A stretch of 41,808 nt of DNA from a virus. The position numbers were made by a program, and so were the translations under genes. Location: the IMG/VR virus record IMGVR_UViG_3300005732_000008, positions 1 through 41,808 of that record; one strand, given 5' to 3'. The notes under the pieces were generated by a model, which worked only from the letters and a program-made list of their open reading frames with translations, made no database searches and was not told the DNA's origin. Shown here piece after piece: positions 23,352-29,577 of this stretch (positions are counted from its first letter, which is position 1; the number at the start of each line of letters is the position of its first letter).

Positions 23352-23944
23352 CGGTCAGCCCCCACTCGGTAGACCGGAATACCCAGCCGCTTCCGGCGCC
23401 GATTGATGGTGTGCATGTTGCGGCCGCATTGGCGGGCAAGCGCCGAATCTGACATGGTCCCAAGAAGGGGGTCGATTCTCGCCCAATCCACCGGGTCGGG
23501 GTTGGTGTTGAACGGAGGGATACCGAGCCGCTCCCGTTTCTGATGAACGCGCTGCCTGCTGATGCCCCAGGTACCCGCAAGCTCGGGGTCAGGCGCTGTC
23601 CCGAGGGCGGCAACCATCTCAGGGGTCCAGCGTGCGGTGTGGACACCCTGGTGGGCTGGGATGTTGCGGGAGATACGCCATCTGCGCACGGCGCTGGGCG
23701 ACACTCCCCACCGGGTGGCGAGTTGCCGGTCAGGGAGTTCTCCAAGGCTGCTGACCTGCTCTACAGTGAGGCGAATCGCCGGACGCCCCTTGTGGCCCGA
23801 CGTCCTCTCGATTCCCTTCCGGATGCGGCGGCATCGAACGGTGTGGTACGAGCACCCAACCGCGCGCGCTATCTCCTTGTCCGGCATGACTCCAAGCAGG
23901 CAGTCAAACTCATCCCAGTCGTAGGTTGGCCTCCTCCCCATCAC
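23348..23944 (-). CDS. Protein made of four tandem helix-turn-helix modules
   Basis: 198 residues with GGAGG eight bases before the ATG. Four modules of about 45 residues follow one another: residues about 9-48 (LLGVMPDKEIARAVGCS), 57-98 (LGELPDRQLATRWGVS), 103-146 (LGTAPDPELAGTWGIS) and 150-194 (LLGTMSDSALARQCG). Each is built as LLG.MPD..lA...GvS...V..rR..LGIP, a helix-turn-helix with a basic second half. The recognition helices differ between copies. The same module occurs twice in the protein at 35523-35942. It may read an extended composite DNA site as a regulator, but it resembles no named phage repressor. Confidence 0.65.
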   Translation of the reverse strand: MMGRRPTYDWDEFDCLLGVMPDKEIARAVGCSYHTVRCRRIRKGIERTSGHKGRPAIRLTVEQVSSLGELPDRQLATRWGVSPSAVRRWRISRNIPAHQGVHTARWTPEMVAALGTAPDPELAGTWGISRQRVHQKRERLGIPPFNTNPDPVDWARIDPLLGTMSDSALARQCGRNMHTINRRRKRLGIPVYRVGADR

Positions 23945-24140
23945 TCAGCCTCCAGGCGCGCCGCATCGCCCGCACCAGCCTCACCACCGTCCGGCACCCG
24001 TAGTGCCCGGTAGCCGCCAGCCAGACCAGCGCCACGAACCACCCCGGCAGGATCATCGAGGCGAACACGGCCCAAACCAACGGGAATGCGACCACCTCGA
24101 ACAGGTTGTCTCTCACAGGAATGTCCCACCATCGGAGCAT
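23910..24140 (-). CDS. Small membrane protein
   Basis: 76 residues. Two hydrophobic stretches, about residues 13-31 (LFEVVAFPLVWAVFASMIL) and 33-45 (GWFVALVWLAATG), form a hairpin, followed by a basic tail (RTVVRLVRAMRRAWR). Topology of this kind is seen in small holins and other phage membrane proteins. It lies far from the lysis genes, so a holin role is not supported by context. It overlaps the tandem helix-turn-helix gene by 35 bases, and the start codon is uncertain because no good ribosome site precedes it. Confidence 0.5.
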   Translation of the reverse strand: MLRWWDIPVRDNLFEVVAFPLVWAVFASMILPGWFVALVWLAATGHYGCRTVVRLVRAMRRAWRLSDGEEANLRLG

Positions 24141-24161
24141 TCCTGATGGTATCGCGGAAGG

Positions 24162-24512
24162 TCACTGGCCACCCCCAGCACGGTTGAGGAGTGCCGCGAT
24201 CTCGGGCGGGGCATGGGGCCGCCGATGTGTGTCGAGGTTGAACCACATCACCTCCATGTACCCGTACTCGCATTCAGCCCCGATCATGGTTGGGTCCGGG
24301 TGGTCCTCGATGGTAAGGGCGGCGCTCCATGCGGGCCATGTGGTGACGCCAACCGCCCGACAGCGGTACACGATGCCGCCGCGCTGGCTCTCGTAGAGTC
24401 CGCCCTGAACCATCCGACCCCGAAACTTCCACGCCAACTCCGACGTGTACAGGAGCCACGGCCCGAACGTCATGACCAGGAACGCCCCAACCAACAGGAT
24501 GTTGCCGGTCAC
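24162..24512 (-). CDS. Membrane-anchored unknown protein
   Basis: 116 residues from a GTG overlapping the upstream stop (GTGA). The N-terminal segment, TGNILLVGAFLVMTFGPWLL, is a transmembrane anchor. The remainder is a soluble domain with QRGGIVYRCRAVGVTTW and a short proline-containing C-terminal helix (APPEIAALLNRAGGG). No motif recognised. Confidence 0.5.
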   Translation of the reverse strand: MTGNILLVGAFLVMTFGPWLLYTSELAWKFRGRMVQGGLYESQRGGIVYRCRAVGVTTWPAWSAALTIEDHPDPTMIGAECEYGYMEVMWFNLDTHRRPHAPPEIAALLNRAGGGQ

Positions 24513-24799
24513 CGCTCACCCCCAACCGGGTCCACGATCATCGCCTCCCCTTGCGGGTCGACATGCCACGCCCGCTGCCACCACTTCCGGCGTGCCATCC
24601 GAGCGTGGTACTCGGTCAGGGTCTCGCAGGGTTCCCAGTGCGGGCAGTTGGTATAGCCGGGGATGGTTCGACCCTCTGCTTGCGCAGCCTTGTTGGTGCA
24701 CCACCACGACACCGCTGCCTTCATGTGGGCACAGTCTTGGCAGGATGCTTTCTCCGGGCTGTGGGTGCCTTTGCGGTCGTTGAGTACCTGATAGATCAC
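24509..24799 (-). CDS. Small Cys-rich, probably zinc-binding protein
   Basis: 96 residues from the GTG at 24799 (GTGA overlap). The first half has CQDCAHM, then WWCTNKAAQAEGR and YTNCPHWEPC: five Cys with a C-x2-C opening and a GYTNCPHWEPC closing, a small zinc-ribbon type common in phage genomes. The second half is basic (HARMARRKWWQRAW). Nucleic-acid binding is possible. Longer in-frame starts would overlap the gene upstream. Confidence 0.55.
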   Translation of the reverse strand: MIYQVLNDRKGTHSPEKASCQDCAHMKAAVSWWCTNKAAQAEGRTIPGYTNCPHWEPCETLTEYHARMARRKWWQRAWHVDPQGEAMIVDPVGGER

Positions 24800-25011
24800 T
24801 GCCCACCCCCTCGCACCACCGGCGGGGGCTTGTGCCACACCCCAGCGATCTCGATCTGGCAAACCCTGTCGACCACCCGGGAGGGCTTGCCAGCAGCGAC
24901 CTGCTTGCAGATGTGCTCCGCTCCTGCCTGCCAGCCTGCCCTTTCGGTGCGGTGCAGCCAGGCGGTGCCGGCCAGCAGAAGAGCTGAGGCGGCGAAAGTC
25001 GCGCGGATCAC
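24796..25011 (-). CDS. Small protein with N-terminal signal or anchor
   Basis: 71 residues from a GTG forming GTGA with the previous stop. MIRATFAASALLLAGTAWL is a signal-peptide-like or anchor segment. Two Cys, in AEHICKQVAAG and DRVCQIEIAG, could pair in the periplasm. No lipobox. It is one of several small exported or membrane proteins in this operon, and its role is unknown. Confidence 0.5.
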   Translation of the reverse strand: MIRATFAASALLLAGTAWLHRTERAGWQAGAEHICKQVAAGKPSRVVDRVCQIEIAGVWHKPPPVVRGGGQ

Positions 25012-25379
25012 TCCTCACCTCTCATCAAGTCCTCAACGAAAGCCACCATCTCGAAGTCCGGTAGCTCCGGTTCGCTGAGTGAGTCCTCGACCCAGGTCCA
25101 CTCCTGCTCGGCTTGTGGGGGCTGGGGGGGAGGGTTGGGCGATGGCCGGAACAGGCGGTTGAGGTAGAGCTTGCGCTGGATCTCACCCCTCCGGTTCTCC
25201 GCGGGCTGGTTGAGGATGTGGCCGTCTGACCAGTCCTCGATCTCTGCGCTCCGGATGTGCATGACCTGCGGCGTGATGCAGTGGTTGGGGTGCCGCTGAT
25301 TCTCCAGCAACTGCGTGATCTCATCGGGCTCGATGCCGTCGCTGTCGAGGATGAGCAGGGTGATTCGGTGGGCCTTCAT
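25008..25379 (-). CDS. Small conserved-type phage protein
   Basis: 123 residues. The N-terminal half, HRITLLILDSDGIEPDEITQ then LLENQRHPNHCITPQVMHI and IEDWSDGHILNQ, follows a plan I have seen repeatedly in small phage proteins (short strand, then DEI..LLEN..YPNHCI.P.V). The C-terminal half is Pro- and Glu-rich with no fold evident. Function unknown. ATGA overlap with the gene upstream. Confidence 0.6.
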   Translation of the reverse strand: MKAHRITLLILDSDGIEPDEITQLLENQRHPNHCITPQVMHIRSAEIEDWSDGHILNQPAENRRGEIQRKLYLNRLFRPSPNPPPQPPQAEQEWTWVEDSLSEPELPDFEMVAFVEDLMRGEE

Positions 25380-25597
25380 GGCTCCACCTCAACCGGTTCA
25401 CACTCTCCTTGGTGCGCACCAGACAACCCGCATCGGCATCGGGGCTGCAACGCCCTCACGGCTGCGAGGCTGGCCAGCGGCGGTCCCGGGTCAAACGTGC
25501 GCCTCCTGAACAGGCCGGGGGTGAACGGGTCGGTGATGCAGTGGTGCGGCTGCTTGTCGCTGTGCGACTGGTCGCACGATGGGCAGGTGACGGTCAT
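25376..25597 (-). CDS. Small Cys/His-rich protein
   Basis: 73 residues. TVTCPSCDQSHSDKQPHHC opens with a zinc knuckle, and a second pair, PRCRCGLSGAHQGEC, lies near residue 55. Two small zinc sites joined by a Pro/Arg-rich linker are likely. It could bind nucleic acid or protein. It overlaps both neighbours by four bases. Confidence 0.5.
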   Translation of the reverse strand: MTVTCPSCDQSHSDKQPHHCITDPFTPGLFRRRTFDPGPPLASLAAVRALQPRCRCGLSGAHQGECEPVEVEP

Positions 25598-25836
25598 GGC
25601 TGCTCCGGCGGCTGGCAGGGGTGGATCTCAAGGATCGTCCACTTGCCGCGCAAGGTCAGCAGCGTGTCGTCCTCCTCGGAGGTGCCCACAGCGGTCGGCG
25701 TACAGCCATCCTCGGGCAGCAGGAAGCCGTCAGGCCGCCGTGTTCGCCGTAAGCCCAGCATCCAATGGCGCCCGTCGGGACCGTCGACCCAGAGCCAGTA
25801 CCACTCACCGTGTTCGGTGTCTTTGATGTCCAACAT
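25594..25836 (-). CDS. Unknown 80-residue acidic protein
   Basis: MLDIKDTEHGEWYWLWVDGP, then RHWMLGLRRTRRPDGFLL and a strand-rich C-terminal half (DTLLTLRGKWTILEIHP). It looks like a small beta-barrel type domain. No signal or membrane span. TGATG overlap with the 47-residue gene upstream. Confidence 0.5.
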   Translation of the reverse strand: MLDIKDTEHGEWYWLWVDGPDGRHWMLGLRRTRRPDGFLLPEDGCTPTAVGTSEEDDTLLTLRGKWTILEIHPCQPPEQP

Positions 25837-25979
25837 CAGTGAACCCCCGAGGTGTGCAGCCCGGCCAGGTACCGGGCTGATCCCTCGCTGCTGAGGGTGC
25901 GGACCTTGGCAGGGCGCATCGCTTCGGCGCTGGCCACAATGGCCATGATGCCGTATGCGGCGGCAAGCAGGACGATCAT
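25836..25979 (-). CDS. 47-residue membrane peptide
   Basis: MIVLLAAAYGIMAIVASAEA, then a polar half ending ARYLAGLHTSGVH. The first 17 residues are a hydrophobic segment. It is accepted because it lies in phase with neighbours: the stop overlaps the next ATG as TGATG and the start is three bases after the upstream stop. Role unknown. Confidence 0.4.
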   Translation of the reverse strand: MIVLLAAAYGIMAIVASAEAMRPAKVRTLSSEGSARYLAGLHTSGVH

Positions 25980-25982
25980 GGC

Positions 25983-26255
25983 TCAGTCCACCCGCCGGAA
26001 GCCGAGAGCCTCCAGGCTTCCGTTCGGACAGACGTCCTCGATGAACGGCCAGTCATTGATCCGCCGGTCGTCGCTCTCCGACGCCTCGGCCCATGTGTCT
26101 GCGCTGATCTCCTCCTCGGTTGCCCAGAAGAAGTCTGCCCCGTCGCTGGGGCCGATGATGTGAAAGCAGGGCAGCAAGCCCTCGGCGGGTGGGGTGGGTA
26201 TCTTCCAGTCGGGTCGCAAGGTCGGCATGGTGGGGTCCTCTGATGTGGGGGTCAT
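25983..26255 (-). CDS. Unknown acidic 90-residue protein
   Basis: From the ATG at 26255 (MTPTSEDPTMPTLRPDW), overlapping the upstream stop as ATGA. It contains PCFHIIGPSDGADFFWATE, then EISADTWAEASESDDRRI and a short closing segment with NGSLEALGFRRVD. It is negatively charged, which could mean DNA mimicry, but nothing specific supports that. No family recognised. Confidence 0.5.
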   Translation of the reverse strand: MTPTSEDPTMPTLRPDWKIPTPPAEGLLPCFHIIGPSDGADFFWATEEEISADTWAEASESDDRRINDWPFIEDVCPNGSLEALGFRRVD

Positions 26256-26659
26256 GGTGCAGCCTCCAGGGCGGCAACGAGGGCCTCTGCAGTCGGGCGC
26301 TTGCCGGTACTGTGGGTGCGACCGTCGAGCGCCTCCCATGTCACGATGGCGTGGCGCTCGCCGCTGTCGATTCGCTGGATGAACTGGATTCGGGCGGTGG
26401 GGTGATGCTCGATGACCAGCGCCAGCAGACAGCCGAGGGTGGCAGGGTCGGAGAGGTCGGGGATCAGGTTGCCGATCTCGGGTGCCCGCTCCCGCAGCCT
26501 CCGGCCCGCCTCCTGAAACAGCCGAAGTCCTCCGCGCTCAGACTGGCAAACGCGCCAGACTCGGCCATGCGCATCCGGCAGGGACTTCACCCCTGGCCCA
26601 CATCGCCAGCCCTTGCAGGCAACCGCGCGCCGTCCGAGGTCGATCAGTTCGGAACTCAT
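26252..26659 (-). CDS. Small phage protein with DPATLGCLLALV and ALVAALEAAP segments
   Basis: 135 residues. It opens with a Cys-containing basic region (RRAVACKGWRCGPGVKSLP). Next comes PDLSDPATLGCLLALVIEHH and, at the end, RPTAEALVAALEAAP. This pairing of segments recurs in phage hypothetical proteins and appears to be a stable small fold. No activity is known to me. It overlaps both neighbours by four bases. Confidence 0.6.
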   Translation of the reverse strand: MSSELIDLGRRAVACKGWRCGPGVKSLPDAHGRVWRVCQSERGGLRLFQEAGRRLRERAPEIGNLIPDLSDPATLGCLLALVIEHHPTARIQFIQRIDSGERHAIVTWEALDGRTHSTGKRPTAEALVAALEAAP

Positions 26660-26883
26660 CGCGCCCCCTTGATCTCGTCGGAGAGCTGCTGGAGGATCAT
26701 GGTCACCTCCTCGGTCGGGGTCTGGCTGGTCGGGCCGATCTCGACGGACCGGACCCCATCGGGGCCTCGATACACGAGGATCGGGATCACGTCGTCGAGT
26801 TCGCGCCCGGCAGGCTCAACGCTGAGGGCGGTCACCATGGCGGCACAGAGGCGCTCGCGGAGGTAGAAGCCGGTGAGACTCAT
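26656..26883 (-). CDS. Unknown 75-residue protein
   Basis: MSLTGFYLRERLCAAMVTAL is followed by a beta-rich centre (DDVIPILVYRGPDGVRSVEI) and a C-terminal helix (EEVTMILQQLSDEIKGAR). It is small, soluble and mixed alpha/beta. ATGA overlaps on both sides. No match recognised. Confidence 0.5.
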   Translation of the reverse strand: MSLTGFYLRERLCAAMVTALSVEPAGRELDDVIPILVYRGPDGVRSVEIGPTSQTPTEEVTMILQQLSDEIKGAR

Positions 26884-27128
26884 CCGGTCACATCCAGCAC
26901 GTCACCCTGCCGCAGTACCGGCCCCTTGTAGGCAGGGCCTCGCGGAGCAAGGGTGTAATGCTCTGGCCCGGCCAGGATGATGGCGTACTCCCCACCTCTG
27001 ATCTGAACGATGGACGCGACGGTGCCACGCTCGACCTTTCCGGGCTGGGGCGGGCAGGATTCGCGCCACTCGGTGCAGTAGGTGATCTGATCGCCGGGTT
27101 TAAGGCTGGTTATGGTTACGTGGGTCAT
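26880..27128 (-). CDS. Small beta-barrel type protein, unknown role
   Basis: 82 residues. HVTITSLKPGDQITYCTEWR, then GTVASIVQIRGGEYAIILAG and GPVLRQGDVLDVTG form a run of alternating short strands, like an SH3-type or KOW-type barrel. It has two Cys in the first half. Function unknown. It lies in the string of small genes following the zinc-ribbon gene. Confidence 0.5.
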   Translation of the reverse strand: MTHVTITSLKPGDQITYCTEWRESCPPQPGKVERGTVASIVQIRGGEYAIILAGPEHYTLAPRGPAYKGPVLRQGDVLDVTG

Positions 27129-27397
27129 GGTATCTCCAGGTCAGGGGTGTAGGTGGGTGCGTTGAGGATCTCGGCCACCCTCGACGCATGCGCCCGGTAG
27201 TTCCGCACGTCCGCATCAGGGTCGGTGAGAACATCGGCGTCGGGCTGGGTGATGGCCTCGACCTCGCAGCGCGGACAGAGCTGATAGGCGGCGCCTGGCG
27301 GGGGCTGGTTGCCTGGGCGGTACGTGACCTCGACAGGGCATCGCCGGCACTGGTAGGTGCGGATCTGCGGGAGGATGGCGAGGCGGGGCCGGGTCAT
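27125..27397 (-). CDS. Zinc-ribbon protein
   Basis: 90 residues. YQCRRCPVEVTYRPGNQPPP then YQLCPRCEVEA gives two C-x2-C pairs 25 residues apart, a standard zinc ribbon. A negatively charged helical tail (DADVRNYRAHASRVAEILN) follows. Such small ribbons usually bind nucleic acid or a transcription protein. ATGA overlap with the RecU-type gene upstream. Confidence 0.6.
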   Translation of the reverse strand: MTRPRLAILPQIRTYQCRRCPVEVTYRPGNQPPPGAAYQLCPRCEVEAITQPDADVLTDPDADVRNYRAHASRVAEILNAPTYTPDLEIP

Positions 27398-27912
27398 CGA
27401 CTCGCCAGATGGTCAAGGGCAGGCTGGAGGTAGTCGAGCACCACGCCCTTTCGCTCCCAGCATACCGAGAACGCCCGCATTTGCTCAGCCGTCAGGGACG
27501 CCTCACCGCGCCGAGCGTCTCCAGCCCGCCAGACGTTCCAGAACGGACGCACGAGCGACCAGAGGACCGCATAGGAGCCGTCAGGGGTGTTGATGAGCAG
27601 GAGGGGGAGCCCGCCGTGCTTCTCGACCGCGTTCAGCGTGCTGGCCTGATGATCCTCCAACTGTCGCAGAGGCCATCGCGACAGCCGGATGCTCTTGGCA
27701 TCGGCAACGATGGTTCGGCCACCGGAGAGGATCGTGTAGTCCGGTGCCCCGGTTGCCCGGAACTGTGCGCCCACGATCTGCCCGCCCCGTCCACGCCGAA
27801 CGATGACCTCGGGATGGTTGCGGGTGACCAGTGCTCGGCCCGACGACTGGATCAGGGCGTGGTAGCGCTCAAGCTGGCGCTCCCAGATTTTGCCCCGGTT
27901 TGCGGCGGTCAC
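27394..27912 (-). CDS. RecU-type Holliday-junction nuclease
   Basis: 172 residues from the GTG at 27912, forming GTGA with the upstream stop. The opening NRGKIWERQLERYHALIQ matches the RecU/PD-(D/E)xK helix with its catalytic Glu. RATGAPDYTIL gives the Asp, VADAKSIRL the E/DxK pair, and RWPLRQLEDHQASTL the conserved Q.H following it, all in RecU order. A closing hydrophobic segment, GLPLLLINTPDGSYAVLW, also fits. It would cut four-way junctions formed during recombination or replication of phage DNA before packaging. Other small zinc and unknown genes surround it. Confidence 0.75.
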   Translation of the reverse strand: MTAANRGKIWERQLERYHALIQSSGRALVTRNHPEVIVRRGRGGQIVGAQFRATGAPDYTILSGGRTIVADAKSIRLSRWPLRQLEDHQASTLNAVEKHGGLPLLLINTPDGSYAVLWSLVRPFWNVWRAGDARRGEASLTAEQMRAFSVCWERKGVVLDYLQPALDHLASR

Positions 27913-28184
27913 GTCAGCACCTCGCCGGGGTTCAGTGTTGCGCACTCCGGCGTGACCAGCCGAGCAGCAGCGGCCTCCTTCTTGCCCGCCATCTCAGCGA
28001 GGGCCTCGTATGCGTCCCGGTACGCCTCCCATCGGGTTGAGGCGGTTCCGATGGCAACCGGGTCGCGGGCGTTGTCGTGCCCGTCGGCTGCGGTGTGGTG
28101 GATGGTCCACACGATCTGCGAGAAGTCCGGGGCGGTCAATCTCATCGGCTCAACGCTGACGCGCCATGCGTGCGTGCTGTTCAT
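27909..28184 (-). CDS. Unknown 91-residue protein
   Basis: From the ATG at 28184 (MNSTHAWRVSVEPMRLT), ATGA with the upstream stop. It contains PDFSQIVWTIHHTAADGHD, then TASTRWEAYRDAYEALAEMA. It is mixed alpha/beta with a basic Ala-rich helix. The stop overlaps the RecU-type gene's GTG, so they are probably co-translated. Confidence 0.5.
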   Translation of the reverse strand: MNSTHAWRVSVEPMRLTAPDFSQIVWTIHHTAADGHDNARDPVAIGTASTRWEAYRDAYEALAEMAGKKEAAAARLVTPECATLNPGEVLT

Positions 28185-28678
28185 CGCGCCACCTCCGGCG
28201 CTTCCCGCGCCTCGACCATCAGGTGGTAGGTGCTGGCCTTGATCGGCGTGCAGTCCACCGGGACTGCCCATCCCTCGGCTGAGATGATGACCACGGCGTC
28301 ATCAAAGATCGCGAACCCATACCGGCCCTGCTGGAAGGCCATCTTCCCAAAGCCTCCGGCCAGCGCAGCCGTCAGATCAAAGCGCTGAGGCACGTCGGGG
28401 AGTTCGTCAAACCGCGCCTTCAGTGCCCTTCCTTCCGGGCTCCTGTCAGCGTACCAGTCTCCCTGGTAGCTCTTTGAGCGGGCGTACCTCTTCAATCCTG
28501 CCGGCGGGTGCGATCCGCTCTTGAAATCGAATGAGCAGCCCATGTACGCCCGCTCAGCACCGATGGACAGCAGGAAGTCGCTGTATGCCATCTTGGCCGT
28601 CTTGAGGTCTGCGGCGAACTTGCGGACCAGTGCCGAGGGCGCCTCGCCTGCGAGGTAGTAGATAGTCTTTCCGCTCAT
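28181..28678 (-). CDS. Unknown 165-residue protein
   Basis: MSGKTIYYLAGEAPSALVRK opens a helical region (KFAADLKTAKMAYSDFLLS). It continues with RAYMGCSFDFKSGSHPPAGL and KSYQGDWYADRSPEGRALK, then closes AEGWAVPVDCTPIKASTYH. It is a cytoplasmic globular protein. It is preceded by an 18-codon frame whose stop overlaps its ATG. No family assigned. Confidence 0.55.
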   Translation of the reverse strand: MSGKTIYYLAGEAPSALVRKFAADLKTAKMAYSDFLLSIGAERAYMGCSFDFKSGSHPPAGLKRYARSKSYQGDWYADRSPEGRALKARFDELPDVPQRFDLTAALAGGFGKMAFQQGRYGFAIFDDAVVIISAEGWAVPVDCTPIKASTYHLMVEAREAPEVAR

Positions 28679-28731
28679 CGCACCACCTCTCGGCAGTCAA
28701 TCACCGGCCAGTCCCAATCGATTTTAGACAT
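28675..28731 (-). CDS. 18-residue frame, possible leader peptide
   Basis: MSKIDWDWPVIDCREVVR with AGGAG seven bases before its ATG, the strongest ribosome site in this stretch. Its stop overlaps the start of the 165-residue gene (ATGA), suggesting that ribosomes reach that gene by reinitiation. A strong hairpin lies just upstream. It could be a coupling or attenuation device rather than a functional peptide. Confidence 0.35.
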   Translation of the reverse strand: MSKIDWDWPVIDCREVVR

Positions 28732-28754
28732 TTCATTCTCCTGTGGTGGGGTGT

Positions 28755-28782
28755 GCCGCGGGCGATGGGGAGCGCCCGCGGC
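28755..28782 (-). terminator. Strong hairpin after the ribbon-helix-helix gene
   Basis: GCCGCGGGCG at 28755-28764 pairs perfectly with CGCCCGCGGC at 28773-28782 around an eight-base loop. On the minus strand it follows the stop of the ribbon-helix-helix gene. No T-run follows, so it may pause or attenuate transcription rather than end it. Confidence 0.45.
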
Positions 28783-28793
28783 GGGTCGAGGAT

Positions 28794-28973
28794 TCAGCGA
28801 CCCTGGGAAGGGTCGGCGGGGAGAGGGTTCAGCACGCGACGCACCGCGACGTGGATCGCGTCGCTCTGAGAGCAGTCGAGGAGCTTGGCCAGCGCTGCGA
28901 CGTCCTTGTGCTCGTCGTCATTGGCCCGATAGCCACGAACAATCCGCCTTTTTCCGGGTGACAGTCGCCTCAT
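28794..28973 (-). CDS. Ribbon-helix-helix (Arc/CopG-type) regulator
   Basis: 59 residues from the ATG at 28973 with AAGGAG seven bases upstream. A basic strand, RRIVRGYRANDDE, is followed by a two-helix segment (DVAALAKLLDCS then QSDAIHVAVRRVL), the plan of small RHH DNA-binding proteins. These bind palindromic sites as dimers, and a perfect 20-bp palindrome lies 27 bases before the start, inside the promoter. Autorepression is therefore likely. The cassette is bounded by a terminator upstream and a hairpin downstream, as an independently controlled unit inside the leftward operon. Confidence 0.7.
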   Translation of the reverse strand: MRRLSPGKRRIVRGYRANDDEHKDVAALAKLLDCSQSDAIHVAVRRVLNPLPADPSQGR

Positions 28974-28993
28974 GCTGTGCTCCTTGTGATTCA

Positions 28994-29022
28994 ATCGTAC
29001 AGCGATAGCGCTATCGCTGCAA
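28994..29022 (-). promoter_or_regulatory. Sigma70-type promoter for the ribbon-helix-helix gene
   Basis: Minus strand TTGCAG (29022-29017), a 17-base spacer, then TACGAT (28999-28994), about 20 bases before the start codon. Spacer length is optimal. The spacer and the edge of the -35 box are occupied by the palindrome at 29000-29019. Confidence 0.65.
29000..29019. promoter_or_regulatory. 20-bp perfect palindrome, probable operator
   Basis: CAGCGATAGCGCTATCGCTG equals its own reverse complement. It lies between and slightly over the promoter boxes of the ribbon-helix-helix gene, where a bound dimer or pair of dimers would block RNA polymerase. Half-site: CAGCGATAGC. Confidence 0.7.
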
Positions 29023-29030
29023 GGGTTGAG

Positions 29031-29067
29031 GCAAAAGAAAAGCGCCTCCCAGTTTCCCGAGAGGCGC
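29031..29067 (-). terminator. Rho-independent terminator upstream of the ribbon-helix-helix promoter
   Basis: On the minus strand GCGCCTC pairs with GAGGCGC around a 12-base loop (29042-29067) and is followed at once by TTTTCTTTT. It would end leftward transcripts arriving from 29.1 kb, isolating the regulator cassette. Confidence 0.7.
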
Positions 29068-29101
29068 ATCCCCTTGACCACAGGATGCAGTCACTTGAAG
29101 C

Positions 29102-29329
29102 CTACCGGGCAGAGTGCCATGCGACAAGCAGCGACGTGAGCCCGTCGTGCATCACGCTCGGGTCAAGCGCTGCCCACCCCTGACACAGCAGGGACTCCAG
29201 CGCATCGACGTCACCGATCTCCATGCCGCCGATGAATGCGGTCAGGGCTGCGTCACCGGCAGCGGATCGACGTGCCATGCAGCAGAGGATCTGTAGCTCG
29301 GTGACGGTCTGGCGTAGTGCGGCGGTCAT
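29102..29329 (-). CDS. Unknown 75-residue helical protein
   Basis: From the ATG at 29329 (MTAALRQTVTELQILC) with GGGGGGAG upstream and ATGA overlap. Helical, with CCMARRSAAGDAALTAFIGG and MEIGDVDALESLLCQGWAAL. It is the last gene before the terminator at 29031-29067. No motif recognised. Confidence 0.5.
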   Translation of the reverse strand: MTAALRQTVTELQILCCMARRSAAGDAALTAFIGGMEIGDVDALESLLCQGWAALDPSVMHDGLTSLLVAWHSAR

Positions 29330-29577
29330 TGCTCCCCCCTTGCGTACGCAGGGCACGTCTCCTGCTGCCCGTTGACGTATCCAGCAGCTCCTGCCGCTCT
29401 GGCGTGCTGTGCCTGCTTCTCAGCGGTCGTGAAGCGCTCCAGCCACCGGTGACCGCGCGGAGTGTCGCTGCCAGGCTCCCGGGGTGTCCAGAACCGAAGC
29501 ACCGGACACGGCTTGCCCGGGGTCGCGGACCTGCACGACCGGCAGAGGGGGCGGCGGGCCATGGGGATGGCGCTCAT
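29326..29577 (-). CDS. Small Cys-containing basic protein
   Basis: 83 residues. RRPLCRSCRSATPGKPCPVL gives three Cys in a zinc-like cluster, with a fourth in QQETCPAYARG near the end. The middle is a basic helix (GHRWLERFTTAEKQAQHARA). A small zinc-binding protein is likely; partners are unknown. ATGA overlaps on both sides. Confidence 0.5.
   Translation of the reverse strand: MSAIPMARRPLCRSCRSATPGKPCPVLRFWTPREPGSDTPRGHRWLERFTTAEKQAQHARAAGAAGYVNGQQETCPAYARGEQ

Noticed and set aside
23910-24140. Holin
   Set aside because: The two-span layout would fit, but it lies 17 kb from the lysis genes among replication-region unknowns, so only a membrane protein is called.
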